A stretch of DNA of 33,446 nucleotides from Azoarcus sp. Lineage in GTDB: Bacteria; Pseudomonadota; Gammaproteobacteria; Burkholderiales; Rhodocyclaceae. The stretch spans positions 1 to 33,446 of the forward strand of contig JAIRXQ010000058.1 of NCBI GenBank assembly GCA_031268195.1, written 5' to 3'. Below are positions 16,645-23,418 of this stretch, in pieces. A program made the translations under genes and the position numbers. Below the pieces are notes generated by a model, which was not told where the DNA came from, ran no database searches, and worked only from the letters and a program-made list of their open reading frames with translations. How positions within the stretch are numbered: position 1 is the first letter of the stretch; each line of letters opens with the position of its first letter.

Positions 16645-16666
16645 ACGAACCTCCGGAGAAAGAATA

Positions 16667-17896
16667 ATGTACCGTTCCTTGACGCCATTCCTGTGCCTGC
16701 TGTCCGCGCTGTTGGCGGGCTGCCTGAGCGCGCCGCCCAATGTCGAGGCTGAAAGCGGGCCGATACCTGAACTGACAAAAGTTCATTCGACGAGCTTATT
16801 TAGTGGCGGCATTGGTTTTCTCGCGCTTTCGGAAGACGGCAGCACATTTATAGCCGGGAATGAATACAGTGGCGTGGGACTGTACCGCACAAGCGACTAT
16901 GCGCCGCTGGAGAGGCACTATGACTGCGAGGGGGAGGCTCTCACAACACCAGATGGCGCTTATTCTTGCAATAAGAGAGCGAACATATGCGATCTGGGCT
17001 ATATCGACGCAAATACCTGGTATTTCACCAACAGAGAAAATGGCGGCGGCCCGACCATCATTCGCGTATATGTGCGGACGATTCATCCGCCGCGGGAGAC
17101 CTTCGTATCGACTGTAAACGAAATTACCAACGAAGCCACCGCTTCCGTCAATAAGAATTACATTGCCTATAACAACGAATTGATCGACTGGCATACCGGG
17201 AAACGCTACCCAGTCAAGACTCCGGCCTTTGATCCTTACAGTTGGATTGTCCCCACATTGACGCCCGACAACCGGATCATCACGTATCCGAACGGGAAAA
17301 CCGTGATCTTCGATCCGCTCAACGACACGATGGAATTCTGGAAAGAAGCAATTCCCTTGGACGGGACCATCGTGATGCCGGATAATCGCCACGCAATCGG
17401 TATTTCAACGGCGAATTACAAATGCACGCTCTGGAGTTGGCCGGAAAGAAAAAAAATCGGACATTGCAGCGAGCGTCTGGGCTGGACTTTTGGGAGATAT
17501 TCTGAATATCGCGAGAGATTGGCGCTTTCCAGCGATGGCAAATTCTTTGCCGTCGGCTTTGACCACACTGTGCGCGTTTATCGTATCGAGCCGTTCAAGC
17601 TCGAACTGGAAGTCACCACGCCCGGCCCGGTGGGCAAGCTGGCCCTGTCGGACGATGGCTGGCTGGCCACTTATGACCGCGAAGGCTTTCTCCGGGTCTG
17701 GAATGTCGCGACGGGTAAGCTTGCCGGTCAGCAGCGCAACATCTCCTCACACGACATCTACTCGTTCAAACTCATGTTCCAACCCGGAAGCGGCGGCAGG
17801 CTCTTTACGACGTATAACAGTATGACTGTCTTCGAGATTCCAAAGCAGTCGGCGCAACAAAAAACCAAAAGCACTTCCAAAACACAGAAAGAGTAG
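16667..17896 (+). CDS. Beta-propeller-like lipoprotein, copy 1
   Basis: This is a 409-residue lipoprotein. The signal peptide MYRSLTPFLCLLSALLAGC has the lipobox LAGC (lipidated Cys19), with Leu, not Asp, at +2, which favours the outer membrane. The mature part contains WD/YVTN-like blades: FLALSEDGSTFIAG, RLALSSDGKFFAVGFDHTVR, KLALSDDGWLATYDREGFLR ending RVWNVATGKL. The last 20 residues are Lys/Thr/Gln-rich. No catalytic motif is seen. GGAG at 16655-16658 decides the ATG at 16667. It lies 22 bases after the hydrolase-like gene and is probably cotranscribed. An immunity or binding role against that protein is an inference from position and duplication. It differs from copy 2 mostly at residues 86-107 and 121-133. 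Confidence 0.85.
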   Translation: MYRSLTPFLCLLSALLAGCLSAPPNVEAESGPIPELTKVHSTSLFSGGIGFLALSEDGSTFIAGNEYSGVGLYRTSDYAPLERHYDCEGEALTTPDGAYSCNKRANICDLGYIDANTWYFTNRENGGGPTIIRVYVRTIHPPRETFVSTVNEITNEATASVNKNYIAYNNELIDWHTGKRYPVKTPAFDPYSWIVPTLTPDNRIITYPNGKTVIFDPLNDTMEFWKEAIPLDGTIVMPDNRHAIGISTANYKCTLWSWPERKKIGHCSERLGWTFGRYSEYRERLALSSDGKFFAVGFDHTVRVYRIEPFKLELEVTTPGPVGKLALSDDGWLATYDREGFLRVWNVATGKLAGQQRNISSHDIYSFKLMFQPGSGGRLFTTYNSMTVFEIPKQSAQQKTKSTSKTQKE

Positions 17897-17899
17897 AAC

Positions 17900-17971
17900 T
17901 GGACATCCTGCCGGGATGAGCGTGGAAAAGTTCCTGCCCGGTTATTTCGGCTATGTTGCCGCCGCGAGATG
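17900..17971 (+). pseudogene. C-terminal remnant of a hydrolase-like gene between the two lipoprotein genes
   Basis: Downstream of lipoprotein copy 1 the sequence encodes GMSVEKFLPGYFGYVAAAR and a stop, closely matching the hydrolase-like protein's end (GNVTVEKFQAAYFGYVAAAR). The last ten codons come from the duplicated unit start. The preceding VEKFLPG codons differ in DNA and also occur after copy 2, so they represent an independent, older tail. Confidence 0.6.
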
Positions 17972-17994
17972 AACGAACATTTGGAGAAAGAATA

Positions 17995-19227
17995 ATGTAC
18001 CGTTTTTTGACGCCATTCCTGTGCCTGCTGTCCGCGCTGTTGGCGGGCTGCCTGAGCGCGCCGCCCAATGTCGAGGCCGAAAGTGGGCCGATCCCCGAAC
18101 TGACAACAGTTCATTCGACGGGCTTATTTAGTGGCATCGTTGGTTTTCTCGCGCTTTCGGAAGACGGCAATACGTTTATCGCCGGGAGCGGGCGCAGTGT
18201 GGGAGTGTATCGCACAAGCGATTATGCGCCGTTGGAGAGGCACTATATTCGTGAGGATGAGCCTTCCACAACGGTAGACGATGCCGGTTCTAGCGGAACG
18301 AGAGCATCCATATACGATCTGGGCTACATCGATGCGAATACCTGGTATTTCAGTGCGATGCCCTTTAAAGAAAACGATGTTCGCGTACACGTCCGGACAA
18401 TCCATCCGCCGCGGGAGATCTTCGTCTCGACCGTAAACGAAATTACCAACGAAGCCACCGCTTCCGTCAATAAGAATTACATTGCCTATAACAACGAATT
18501 GATCGACTGGCATACCGGGAAACGCTACCCAGTCAAGACCCCGGCCTTTGATCCTTACAGTCTGATTGTCCCCACATTGACGCCCGACAACCGGATCATC
18601 ACGTATCCGAACGAGAAAACCGTGATCTTCGATCCGCTCAATGACACAATGAAATTCTGGAAAGAAGCACTCCGCATTGGCAGGACGATCATCGTTACGC
18701 CGGATAATCGCCACGCGATTGGTATTTCAGCGGCGAATTACAGATGCACGCTCTGGAGCTGGCCAGAAAGAAAAGAAATCGGCCATTGCAGCGAGCATCT
18801 GGGCTGGATTTTTTGGGGGTATTTTGAATATGGCGAGACAGTGGCGCTTTCCAGCGATAGCAAATTCTTTGCCGTCGGCGTTGGTCACACTGTGCGCGTT
18901 TATCGTATCGAGCCGTTCAAGCTCGAACTGGAAGTCACCACGCCCGGCCCGGTGGGCAAGCTGGCCCTGTCGGACGATGGTTGGCTGGCCGCTTACGATT
19001 ACAAAGGCTTTCTCCGGATCTGGAATGTCGCCACAGGCAGCCTTGCTGGACAACGCAGCTTTTTTGATGGCAAGACGATACATGGCGCTTACGCGCCCAA
19101 ACTCGCGTTCCAGCCCGGAAGCGGCGGCAGGCTCTTTACAACGTATAAAAATATGACTGTCTTCGAGGCTCCCAAGCAAACCACGCAACAAAAAACCGAA
19201 AGCGCTTCCGGAACACAGAAAGAGTAG
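17995..19227 (+). CDS. Beta-propeller-like lipoprotein, copy 2
   Basis: This 410-residue lipoprotein is a paralogue of the preceding one, with the same lipobox (LAGC, Cys19), the same blades (FLALSEDGNTFIAG, ALSSDSKFFAVGVGHTVR, KLALSDDGWLAAYDYKGFLR) and the same polar tail. ATG 17995 follows TTGGAGAAAGAATA, equivalent to copy 1. A block of about 46 residues from FVSTVNEITNEATASVNKNY through FDPYS is identical between copies, and the DNA is nearly identical there. In contrast the stretch after LERHY differs at most positions (REDEPSTTVDDAGSSG against CEGEALTTPDGAYSCN). Such a pattern fits gene conversion plus local diversification. The function is unknown; immunity or ligand-binding is inferred from context only. 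Confidence 0.85.
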   Translation: MYRFLTPFLCLLSALLAGCLSAPPNVEAESGPIPELTTVHSTGLFSGIVGFLALSEDGNTFIAGSGRSVGVYRTSDYAPLERHYIREDEPSTTVDDAGSSGTRASIYDLGYIDANTWYFSAMPFKENDVRVHVRTIHPPREIFVSTVNEITNEATASVNKNYIAYNNELIDWHTGKRYPVKTPAFDPYSLIVPTLTPDNRIITYPNEKTVIFDPLNDTMKFWKEALRIGRTIIVTPDNRHAIGISAANYRCTLWSWPERKEIGHCSEHLGWIFWGYFEYGETVALSSDSKFFAVGVGHTVRVYRIEPFKLELEVTTPGPVGKLALSDDGWLAAYDYKGFLRIWNVATGSLAGQRSFFDGKTIHGAYAPKLAFQPGSGGRLFTTYKNMTVFEAPKQTTQQKTESASGTQKE

Positions 19228-19359
19228 CGCTGGACATCCTGCCGGGATGAGCGTGGAAAAGTTCCTGCCCGGTTATTTCGGCACATCGTCCTGATGACGG
19301 TCGTGCTCGAATTTGCTGGCGGACGTGGTGAGGGATGCGTTCGATCCGGGGAGAGGGTG

Positions 19360-19496
19360 CGGCGCGCACTTCGCCATTTCCAGCATCCACGGGAATTTGG
19401 TCTTTTGTCGGCAAACCGCGCTGTCCCACAAGCGCGCGCCATGCAGGCCGCTTGCTTGCCGTTCGGATCGAGCGCGATGTTATGTGCCATCAGCAT
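19360..19496 (-). pseudogene. tnpB: Decayed tnpB (IS200/IS605-family OrfB) fragment
   Basis: Minus-strand translation from the ATG at 19496 gives MLMAHNIALDPNGKQAACMA followed by RACGTARFA, matching the conserved TnpB N-terminus (pattern LDPN-x-KQ-x-x-x-x-ARA-x-GTARFAYNWAL). The YNWAL part and what follows are missing. After a deletion and a change of frame, FPWMLEMAKCAP appears, matching the downstream TnpB block FPWMLEVTKCAPQ. No catalytic RuvC part remains, so the gene is dead. It shows that an IS605-type element once sat at the island edge. Confidence 0.7.
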
Positions 19497-19574
19497 GAGA
19501 CGGAATCCTCCACGGCAGACTTGATGCTGTCATTTAAAGGAAACCGTTGAAACCCCGGCGGCGAGATGCGGGCG

Positions 19575-19637
19575 ATTTCCAAAAATCTCCCAGTGATTTT
19601 CAAAAACCGCCCAGAGATTTTTGGAAATCTCCCAGAG
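19575..19637. repeat. 21-base tandem repeat, 3 units
   Basis: Units at 19575-19595, 19596-19616 and 19617-19637 share the pattern ATTTnnnnAAA(T/C)C(T/G)CCCAG(T/A)G, and a partial fourth unit follows. The open minus-strand frame reads heptapeptides such as ISGRFLK, but nothing indicates a real gene. Confidence 0.75.
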
Positions 19638-19734
19638 ATTTTTCGACGAACGGCTGAAGTCCCGGCGACGGGCCGCCAGAGAAGCGCCGAACGACGCCTG
19701 CCCGCCGGGCCGGTCTTGTTCGAAGCCATTGATT

Positions 19735-19763
19735 TCATGCGCAACACCCCGCGCGGCGAAACC
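19735..19763 (+). repeat. 29-base direct repeat, right copy, at the accessory island edge
   Basis: This copy matches 13855-13883 at 28 of 29 positions in the same orientation. It lies about 60 bases beyond the parE stop side of the island and may be part of a dispersed intergenic repeat. Confidence 0.75.
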
Positions 19764-19824
19764 CATCCATGCTTTTTTCCGTGGGGCCGGTCTTGCTGCG
19801 CCCAAACATTCCTCAAGCATCCCC

Positions 19825-21798
19825 TCAAACATCCGCCTCCACCGTGTCCCCCTTTGCTTCCATCCACGCCCGCCGTCCGGCGGCTTCGCCTTTGCCCATG
19901 AGCAGGGTGAAGATGTCGCGCGTCTCATCGGCGGCGCCGTCGCGTACGTGCACGGGGAGCACGCGGCGGGTGGCGGGGTCCATCGTGGTTTCGCGGAGTT
20001 GTTCAGGGTTCATTTCGCCCAGGCCCTTGAAGCGGCCGACTTCGATGGTGTCGGGTTTGACGCCTTCTTTCGCCAGGCGCTCGCGGATGGAGGCGAGTTC
20101 GGCTTCGTCGAGGGCGTAGAGGCGGCGGGGCGGGCGTTTTTTGCCTTGGGCGGGGACATCGACGCGATAAAGCGGCGGTTGGGCGACGTAGATGTGGCCG
20201 CTGTCGATCAGGCGCGGGAAGTGGCGGAAAAACAGGGTGAGCAGCAAGGTCTGGATGTGCGAGCCGTCGACGTCGGCATCCGACATGATGACGACCTTGC
20301 CGTAACGCAGGCCGGAGAGCTCGGGGGTGTCCTCGGGGCCGTGGGCGTCGATGCCGAGCGCGACGGCGATGTCGTGGATTTCGGCGTTGGCAAGGAGGCG
20401 GTCCGCCTCGATTTCCCACGCATTCTGTACTTTGCCGCGTAGCGGCAGGATGGCTTGCGTCTCCTTGTCGCGCGCCATTTTTGCGGAGCCGCCGGCGGAG
20501 TCGCCTTCGACGAGAAAGAGTTCGTTTTCCGCGATGTCGTCGGATTCGCAGTCGGAGAGCTTGCCGGGCAGTACGGCGACGCCGGAGGATTTTTTCTTCT
20601 CCACTTTCTGTGCGCTACGCTGGCGCGCCATAGCCTGCTTGATCGCCAGCTCCGCGATGGTTTTGCCCGCGTCGACGTGGTTGTTGAGCCAGATTTCGAG
20701 CGGGTCGCGTACCTGCGTGGAGACGAGGCGCACGGCTTCGCGCGAGTTGAGCTTTTCCTTCACCTGCCCCTGGAATTGCGGGTCGAGCAGCCGTGTGGAG
20801 AGCACGAAGCTCATGCGCGCGTTCACGTCGTCTTGTTGCAGCTTGACGCCGCGCGGCAGCAGCGCGTGATGCTCGATGAAGGATTTCAGCGCCTCGAACA
20901 CGCCGGCGCGCAGGCCGGATTCGTGTGTGCCGCCGGAGACGGTCGGGATGAGGTTGACGTAGGACTCGCCCGGCACGGACTGCTCGAACCACGCCAGGGC
21001 CCACGCTGCGCCTTCGCCGGGCGCGAATGTGGGATCGTCGGCGGCGGCGTATTTTTCGCCGGTAAACATCGGCGCCACCGGCGCCAGCCCGCCCGCGAGC
21101 TCCGCCAGATAGGCGGAAAGGCCGCCGGGGTAGCTCCATGTTTTGCTTTGCATCGTGCCGTCGGGCTGCTCCACGTCGAGCTTGACCGCCACGCCCGGCA
21201 GCAGCACGGCTTTCGAGCGCAGCAGGCGTTCGAGTTCGGCCATCGGCACGCGCGGCGAGGCGAAATATTTGGCGTCTGGCCAGGCGCGCACCCGCGTGCC
21301 GGTGCGCCGGCCCGCTTCGCCCACGACGCGCAGCGCGCCGATCTGCTCGCCGCCGTCGGCAAAGTCGATCTTCCACAGCTTCCCGTCGCGGCGGATTTCC
21401 ACCTCCAGCCGGGTGGAGAGCGCGTTCGTCACCGAGACGCCGACGCCGTGCAGCCCGCCGGAGAAAGCGTAGGCCGATTCCAGCGAGGTTTTGTCGAACT
21501 TGCCGCCCGCATGCAGGCGAGTGAAGGCCAGCACCACGACGGGCACGCCTTCTTCCGGGTGCAGGCCGACGGGAATGCCGCGCCCGTCGTCGGCCACGCT
21601 CACCGAACCGTCCTGAAACAGCGTGACGTGGATTTGCTTGGCGAAACCGGCCAGCGCCTCGTCCGCGGCGTTGTCGATGACTTCCTGAATGAGGTGGGCG
21701 GGGCTGTCGGTGCGCGTGTACATGCCGGGCCGCTCGCGCACCGGCTCCAGCCCCTTGAGGATGCGAAAGGATGATTCGTCGTAGCGCTTGCCTGCCAT
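19825..21798 (-). CDS. parE: DNA topoisomerase IV subunit B
   Basis: ParE is the ATPase subunit of topoisomerase IV, which decatenates daughter chromosomes with ParC. The 657 residues begin with the GHKL ATPase: RPGMYT, EVIDNAADEAL, ADDGRGIPVG, HAGGKF and GGLHGVGVSVTNALS. The C-terminal TOPRIM domain carries VEGDSAGGSA (Glu431, Asp433), LPLRGKVQNAWE, MSDADVDGSHI with the metal-binding aspartates, and the closing GRFKGLGEMNPEQL. ParE rather than GyrB is chosen because the long GyrB insertion after the TOPRIM motif is absent and the start AGKRYDESSFRILKGLEPVR is ParE-like. parC is not adjacent. Confidence 0.95.
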   Translation of the reverse strand: MAGKRYDESSFRILKGLEPVRERPGMYTRTDSPAHLIQEVIDNAADEALAGFAKQIHVTLFQDGSVSVADDGRGIPVGLHPEEGVPVVVLAFTRLHAGGKFDKTSLESAYAFSGGLHGVGVSVTNALSTRLEVEIRRDGKLWKIDFADGGEQIGALRVVGEAGRRTGTRVRAWPDAKYFASPRVPMAELERLLRSKAVLLPGVAVKLDVEQPDGTMQSKTWSYPGGLSAYLAELAGGLAPVAPMFTGEKYAAADDPTFAPGEGAAWALAWFEQSVPGESYVNLIPTVSGGTHESGLRAGVFEALKSFIEHHALLPRGVKLQQDDVNARMSFVLSTRLLDPQFQGQVKEKLNSREAVRLVSTQVRDPLEIWLNNHVDAGKTIAELAIKQAMARQRSAQKVEKKKSSGVAVLPGKLSDCESDDIAENELFLVEGDSAGGSAKMARDKETQAILPLRGKVQNAWEIEADRLLANAEIHDIAVALGIDAHGPEDTPELSGLRYGKVVIMSDADVDGSHIQTLLLTLFFRHFPRLIDSGHIYVAQPPLYRVDVPAQGKKRPPRRLYALDEAELASIRERLAKEGVKPDTIEVGRFKGLGEMNPEQLRETTMDPATRRVLPVHVRDGAADETRDIFTLLMGKGEAAGRRAWMEAKGDTVEADV

Positions 21799-21837
21799 CT
21801 TCTGCTCGTGCTTTTTGGAAGCGGCAAGGATAGCAGA

Positions 21838-21901
21838 GCACCGCCGCGCGGCGCTCAGAACTGTTGCCTGGCGCTCAGCACCGCCGCACGGCGCTCAGAA
21901 C
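21838..21901. repeat. 24-base direct repeat, two copies 40 bases apart, before parE
   Basis: Copies at 21838-21861 and 21878-21901 (GCACCGCCGC(G/A)CGGCGCTCAG plus AAC) differ at one base, and a shorter TGGCGCTCAGCA lies between them. The right copy contains the nitroreductase stop codon at 21895-21897. Confidence 0.8.
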
Positions 21902-22590
21902 CCCCGGAAATCCGTGAAGCCTTCAACCGGCTCGCGTTCCGTGCGCAGGGCGTTTTCCGGCGCGGCGGGGTCGGCGTGGCCGAGCGCCATGCCCGCGACG
22001 ACGATTTCGTCCGCACCGATGCCGAGCGCGCGATGGACGCTGGCGGGCAGCTCCGCCCACGCCGTCTGCACGCAAGTCGCCAGCCCTTTGGCTTGCGCGG
22101 CGACGACGAGGTTGGCGATGAAAATGCCCTGGTCGAGGAACATGCCCTGCGCGAGATGGCGGCTCTGCGTGAAGATCAGGCCCACGGGGGCATCGAAGAA
22201 CAGATAGTTGCGCCCGGTCTGCGCCTGCATGCGCGCCTTGTCGCCCCTGGCGATGCCGACTGCGCCGTAAAGATCGAAGCCGAGCTTGCGACGGCGCGAA
22301 AGCCAGGGTTCGGCCCATTGCGCCGGGTAATACTCGTATTCATGCGGCTCGCCACCAAGGGTCTCGAAGCTCCCGTGCACGATGGCGCAGAACTTTTTCA
22401 GCGCTTCGCCCGCCAGCGCATAGACTTTTTGCGGCTGCGCGTTGGTGCCCGAAGGCGCGGCGGAAGCCAGTTTCAGCAATTCGGCGACGGTTTCGCGTGT
22501 CACCGGCGTCGGCAAAAACCGCCGGGTGGTGTGGCGTGCGCGCAGGGTATCGGCAACGGCGGCAAAAATGTGTGGATCGGGGTGCGACAT
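21895..22590 (-). CDS. Nitroreductase-family FMN flavoprotein
   Basis: The 231-residue protein belongs to the oxygen-insensitive nitroreductase family of FMN-dependent, NAD(P)H-using reductases. Its N-terminal RHTTRRFLPTPV holds the FMN-phosphate-binding arginines, ASAAPSGTNAQPQKVYAL is the family's second FMN/active-site block, and GMFLDQGIFIANLVVAAQ followed by GLATCVQTAW is the conserved helix and dimer segment. GMALGHADP with its phosphate-binding neighbours ends the fold. A strong AAGGAGA precedes the ATG at 22590. It lies between flgN and parE on the same strand. The physiological substrate cannot be predicted. Confidence 0.9.
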   Translation of the reverse strand: MSHPDPHIFAAVADTLRARHTTRRFLPTPVTRETVAELLKLASAAPSGTNAQPQKVYALAGEALKKFCAIVHGSFETLGGEPHEYEYYPAQWAEPWLSRRRKLGFDLYGAVGIARGDKARMQAQTGRNYLFFDAPVGLIFTQSRHLAQGMFLDQGIFIANLVVAAQAKGLATCVQTAWAELPASVHRALGIGADEIVVAGMALGHADPAAPENALRTEREPVEGFTDFRGF

Positions 22591-22665
22591 GATGAGCGTC
22601 TCCTTCCATTATGGTTGTGTGCTGCGAAGGAGAGATGATGCCACGCCCGGCGCCTCGCGCCGTCT

Positions 22666-22733
22666 CTACGCGCGACCCAATGTCATGCGCGACTCAGTGC
22701 TACGTGCGGCCCAATGCTACGCGCGGCCCAATA
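22666..22733. repeat. 17-base tandem repeat, 4 units, over the flgN stop
   Basis: Units at 22666-22682, 22683-22699, 22700-22716 and 22717-22733 follow CTACGCGCG(A/G)CCCAATG with few changes. The flgN stop (CTA, minus-strand TAG at 22717-22719) is inside unit 4, so FlgN ends in a peptide (ILGRA) made by the repeat. Confidence 0.85.
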
Positions 22734-23196
22734 TCCTGCCGCCGCCGCCGGGCCGGGAGTGTCCGCCGGCGTCGTAGAGCTGGGGATGGTTGGCGGCGGA
22801 GAGCAGCACGGAGAGGGCGGCCTGGGTGTGGCTCATGTGCCCGGCGATCAGGCGGCCGTTGGTGGCGTTGCGTTCGCGGGCGCGGCTGGCCAGCGAGCGC
22901 ACTTCTTCCCAGCGCGCCAGCACGCGCGGCAGGTGAGCGTAGAGGGTGTGCAGGGCCTGGGTGTCGTTTTTCAGGCCGCGCCGGGCGAGCAGTATGGCGC
23001 GGTCGTCGTGCAGGCGCTGCAACTGGCGGTGACGCTCGCTTTTTTCTTGTGTCACGGCGGGCAGGGCGTCGGTTTCGCCGGCGACGAGCAGGGTTTCCTC
23101 CCAGTCGAGGAGCGCGAGGAATTCTTTGAGCTGACTCGCTTCGGCTTCGATCAGGAGGGCGATACGCTGGATTTCGTTGGGAACGGGGGTTTGCAT
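22717..23196 (-). CDS. flgN: Flagellar export chaperone FlgN
   Basis: FlgN binds the hook-filament junction proteins FlgK and FlgL in the cytoplasm and delivers them to the flagellar export gate. The 159-residue all-helical protein has the family pattern: an N-terminal helix (IEAEASQLKEFLALLDWEET), L-x-ALPAVTQEKSERHRQLQRL in the middle, and the C-terminal NGRLI-x(6)-HTQAALSVL followed by QLYDAGG. The final HSRPGGGGRILGRA is low-complexity and partly encoded by a tandem repeat. It has its own sigma-54-type promoter and lies beyond a terminator downstream of flgM. Confidence 0.88.
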   Translation of the reverse strand: MQTPVPNEIQRIALLIEAEASQLKEFLALLDWEETLLVAGETDALPAVTQEKSERHRQLQRLHDDRAILLARRGLKNDTQALHTLYAHLPRVLARWEEVRSLASRARERNATNGRLIAGHMSHTQAALSVLLSAANHPQLYDAGGHSRPGGGGRILGRA

Positions 23197-23252
23197 GATG
23201 GCACGCGGGGTGAAAACGTCGGGGAAGGGAGTTGCACTACGCGACTGTTTTC

Positions 23253-23270
23253 AAGCATGACCCGTGCCAA
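23253..23270 (-). promoter_or_regulatory. Sigma-54 promoter before flgN
   Basis: The minus strand reads TTGGCACGGGTCATGCTT. This matches the sigma-54 consensus TTGGCACG-N4-TTGCT at all fixed positions except one (ATGC for TTGC), with exact GG-N10-GC spacing. Transcription would start near 23243, about 47 bases before the flgN ATG. Confidence 0.75.
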
Positions 23271-23285
23271 TGAGCGAGACTGGGT

Positions 23286-23365
23286 GACAAAAAACAGGGG
23301 TGACGAAAAACGGGGGCGACGAAAAATGGAGATTACAAAAAGCGGAGATTGCAAAAAACGGGGAT
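23286..23365. repeat. 16-base tandem repeat, 5 units, between flgM and flgN
   Basis: Five units at 23286, 23302, 23318, 23334 and 23350 follow (G/T)(A/G)C(A/G)AAAAA(C/T/G)(A/G)G(G/A)G(G/A)(T/C). They begin on the terminator hairpin and end 15 bases upstream (minus sense) of the sigma-54 site, so unit number sets the spacing in front of the flgN promoter. Confidence 0.9.
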
Positions 23366-23389
23366 TGCGCTCTTGCCGCGCAATCCCCG
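23347..23389 (-). terminator. Rho-independent terminator after flgM
   Basis: Perfect 12-base arms (23378-23389 and 23359-23370, CGGGGATTGCGC and its complement) enclose a 7-base loop. On the minus strand the hairpin is followed at once by TTTTTTGC. It lies 30 bases after the flgM stop and should end flgM transcripts before flgN. Confidence 0.9.
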
Positions 23390-23418
23390 CCGTGGCCGGT
23401 CGCACTTCACTCTATCGC

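Larger units (their letters stand above)
16614..19282 (+). repeat. Tandem duplication of a 1.33-kb unit carrying the lipoprotein gene
   Basis: Unit 1 runs from 16614 and unit 2 from 17942, with lengths of 1328 and 1331 bases. The 10-base word TTATTTCGGC stands at 16614-16623, 17942-17951 and 19273-19282, marking both unit starts and the end. Each unit begins with the last codons of the hydrolase-like gene, includes a complete lipoprotein gene, and ends with a short segment encoding VEKFLPGYFG. Confidence 0.9.
19228..19824. other. Accessory-island right flank: remnants and repeats
   Basis: No intact gene is supported in these 600 bases. They hold the closing VEKFLPGYFG remnant after lipoprotein copy 2 (to a stop near 19291), a tnpB wreck on the minus strand (19360-19496), a 21-base tandem repeat (19575-19637) and the right copy of the 29-base repeat (19735-19763). 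Confidence 0.65.

Noticed and set aside
19530-19928. 132-residue minus-strand frame containing FAARGVAHEI-type sequence and 21-base repeats
   Set aside because: It overlaps the parE 3' end and the dispersed repeat, with no start signal. I treat it as non-coding repeat.
22635-23129. Plus-strand frame with a good ribosome site (GAAGGAGAG before ATGATG) opposite flgN
   Set aside because: The product is Arg/Cys-rich, is largely a translation of the 17-base repeat and flgN antisense, and resembles no protein.
23286-23365. CRISPR-like array
   Set aside because: The 16-base units are directly adjacent with no spacers, so it is a minisatellite.
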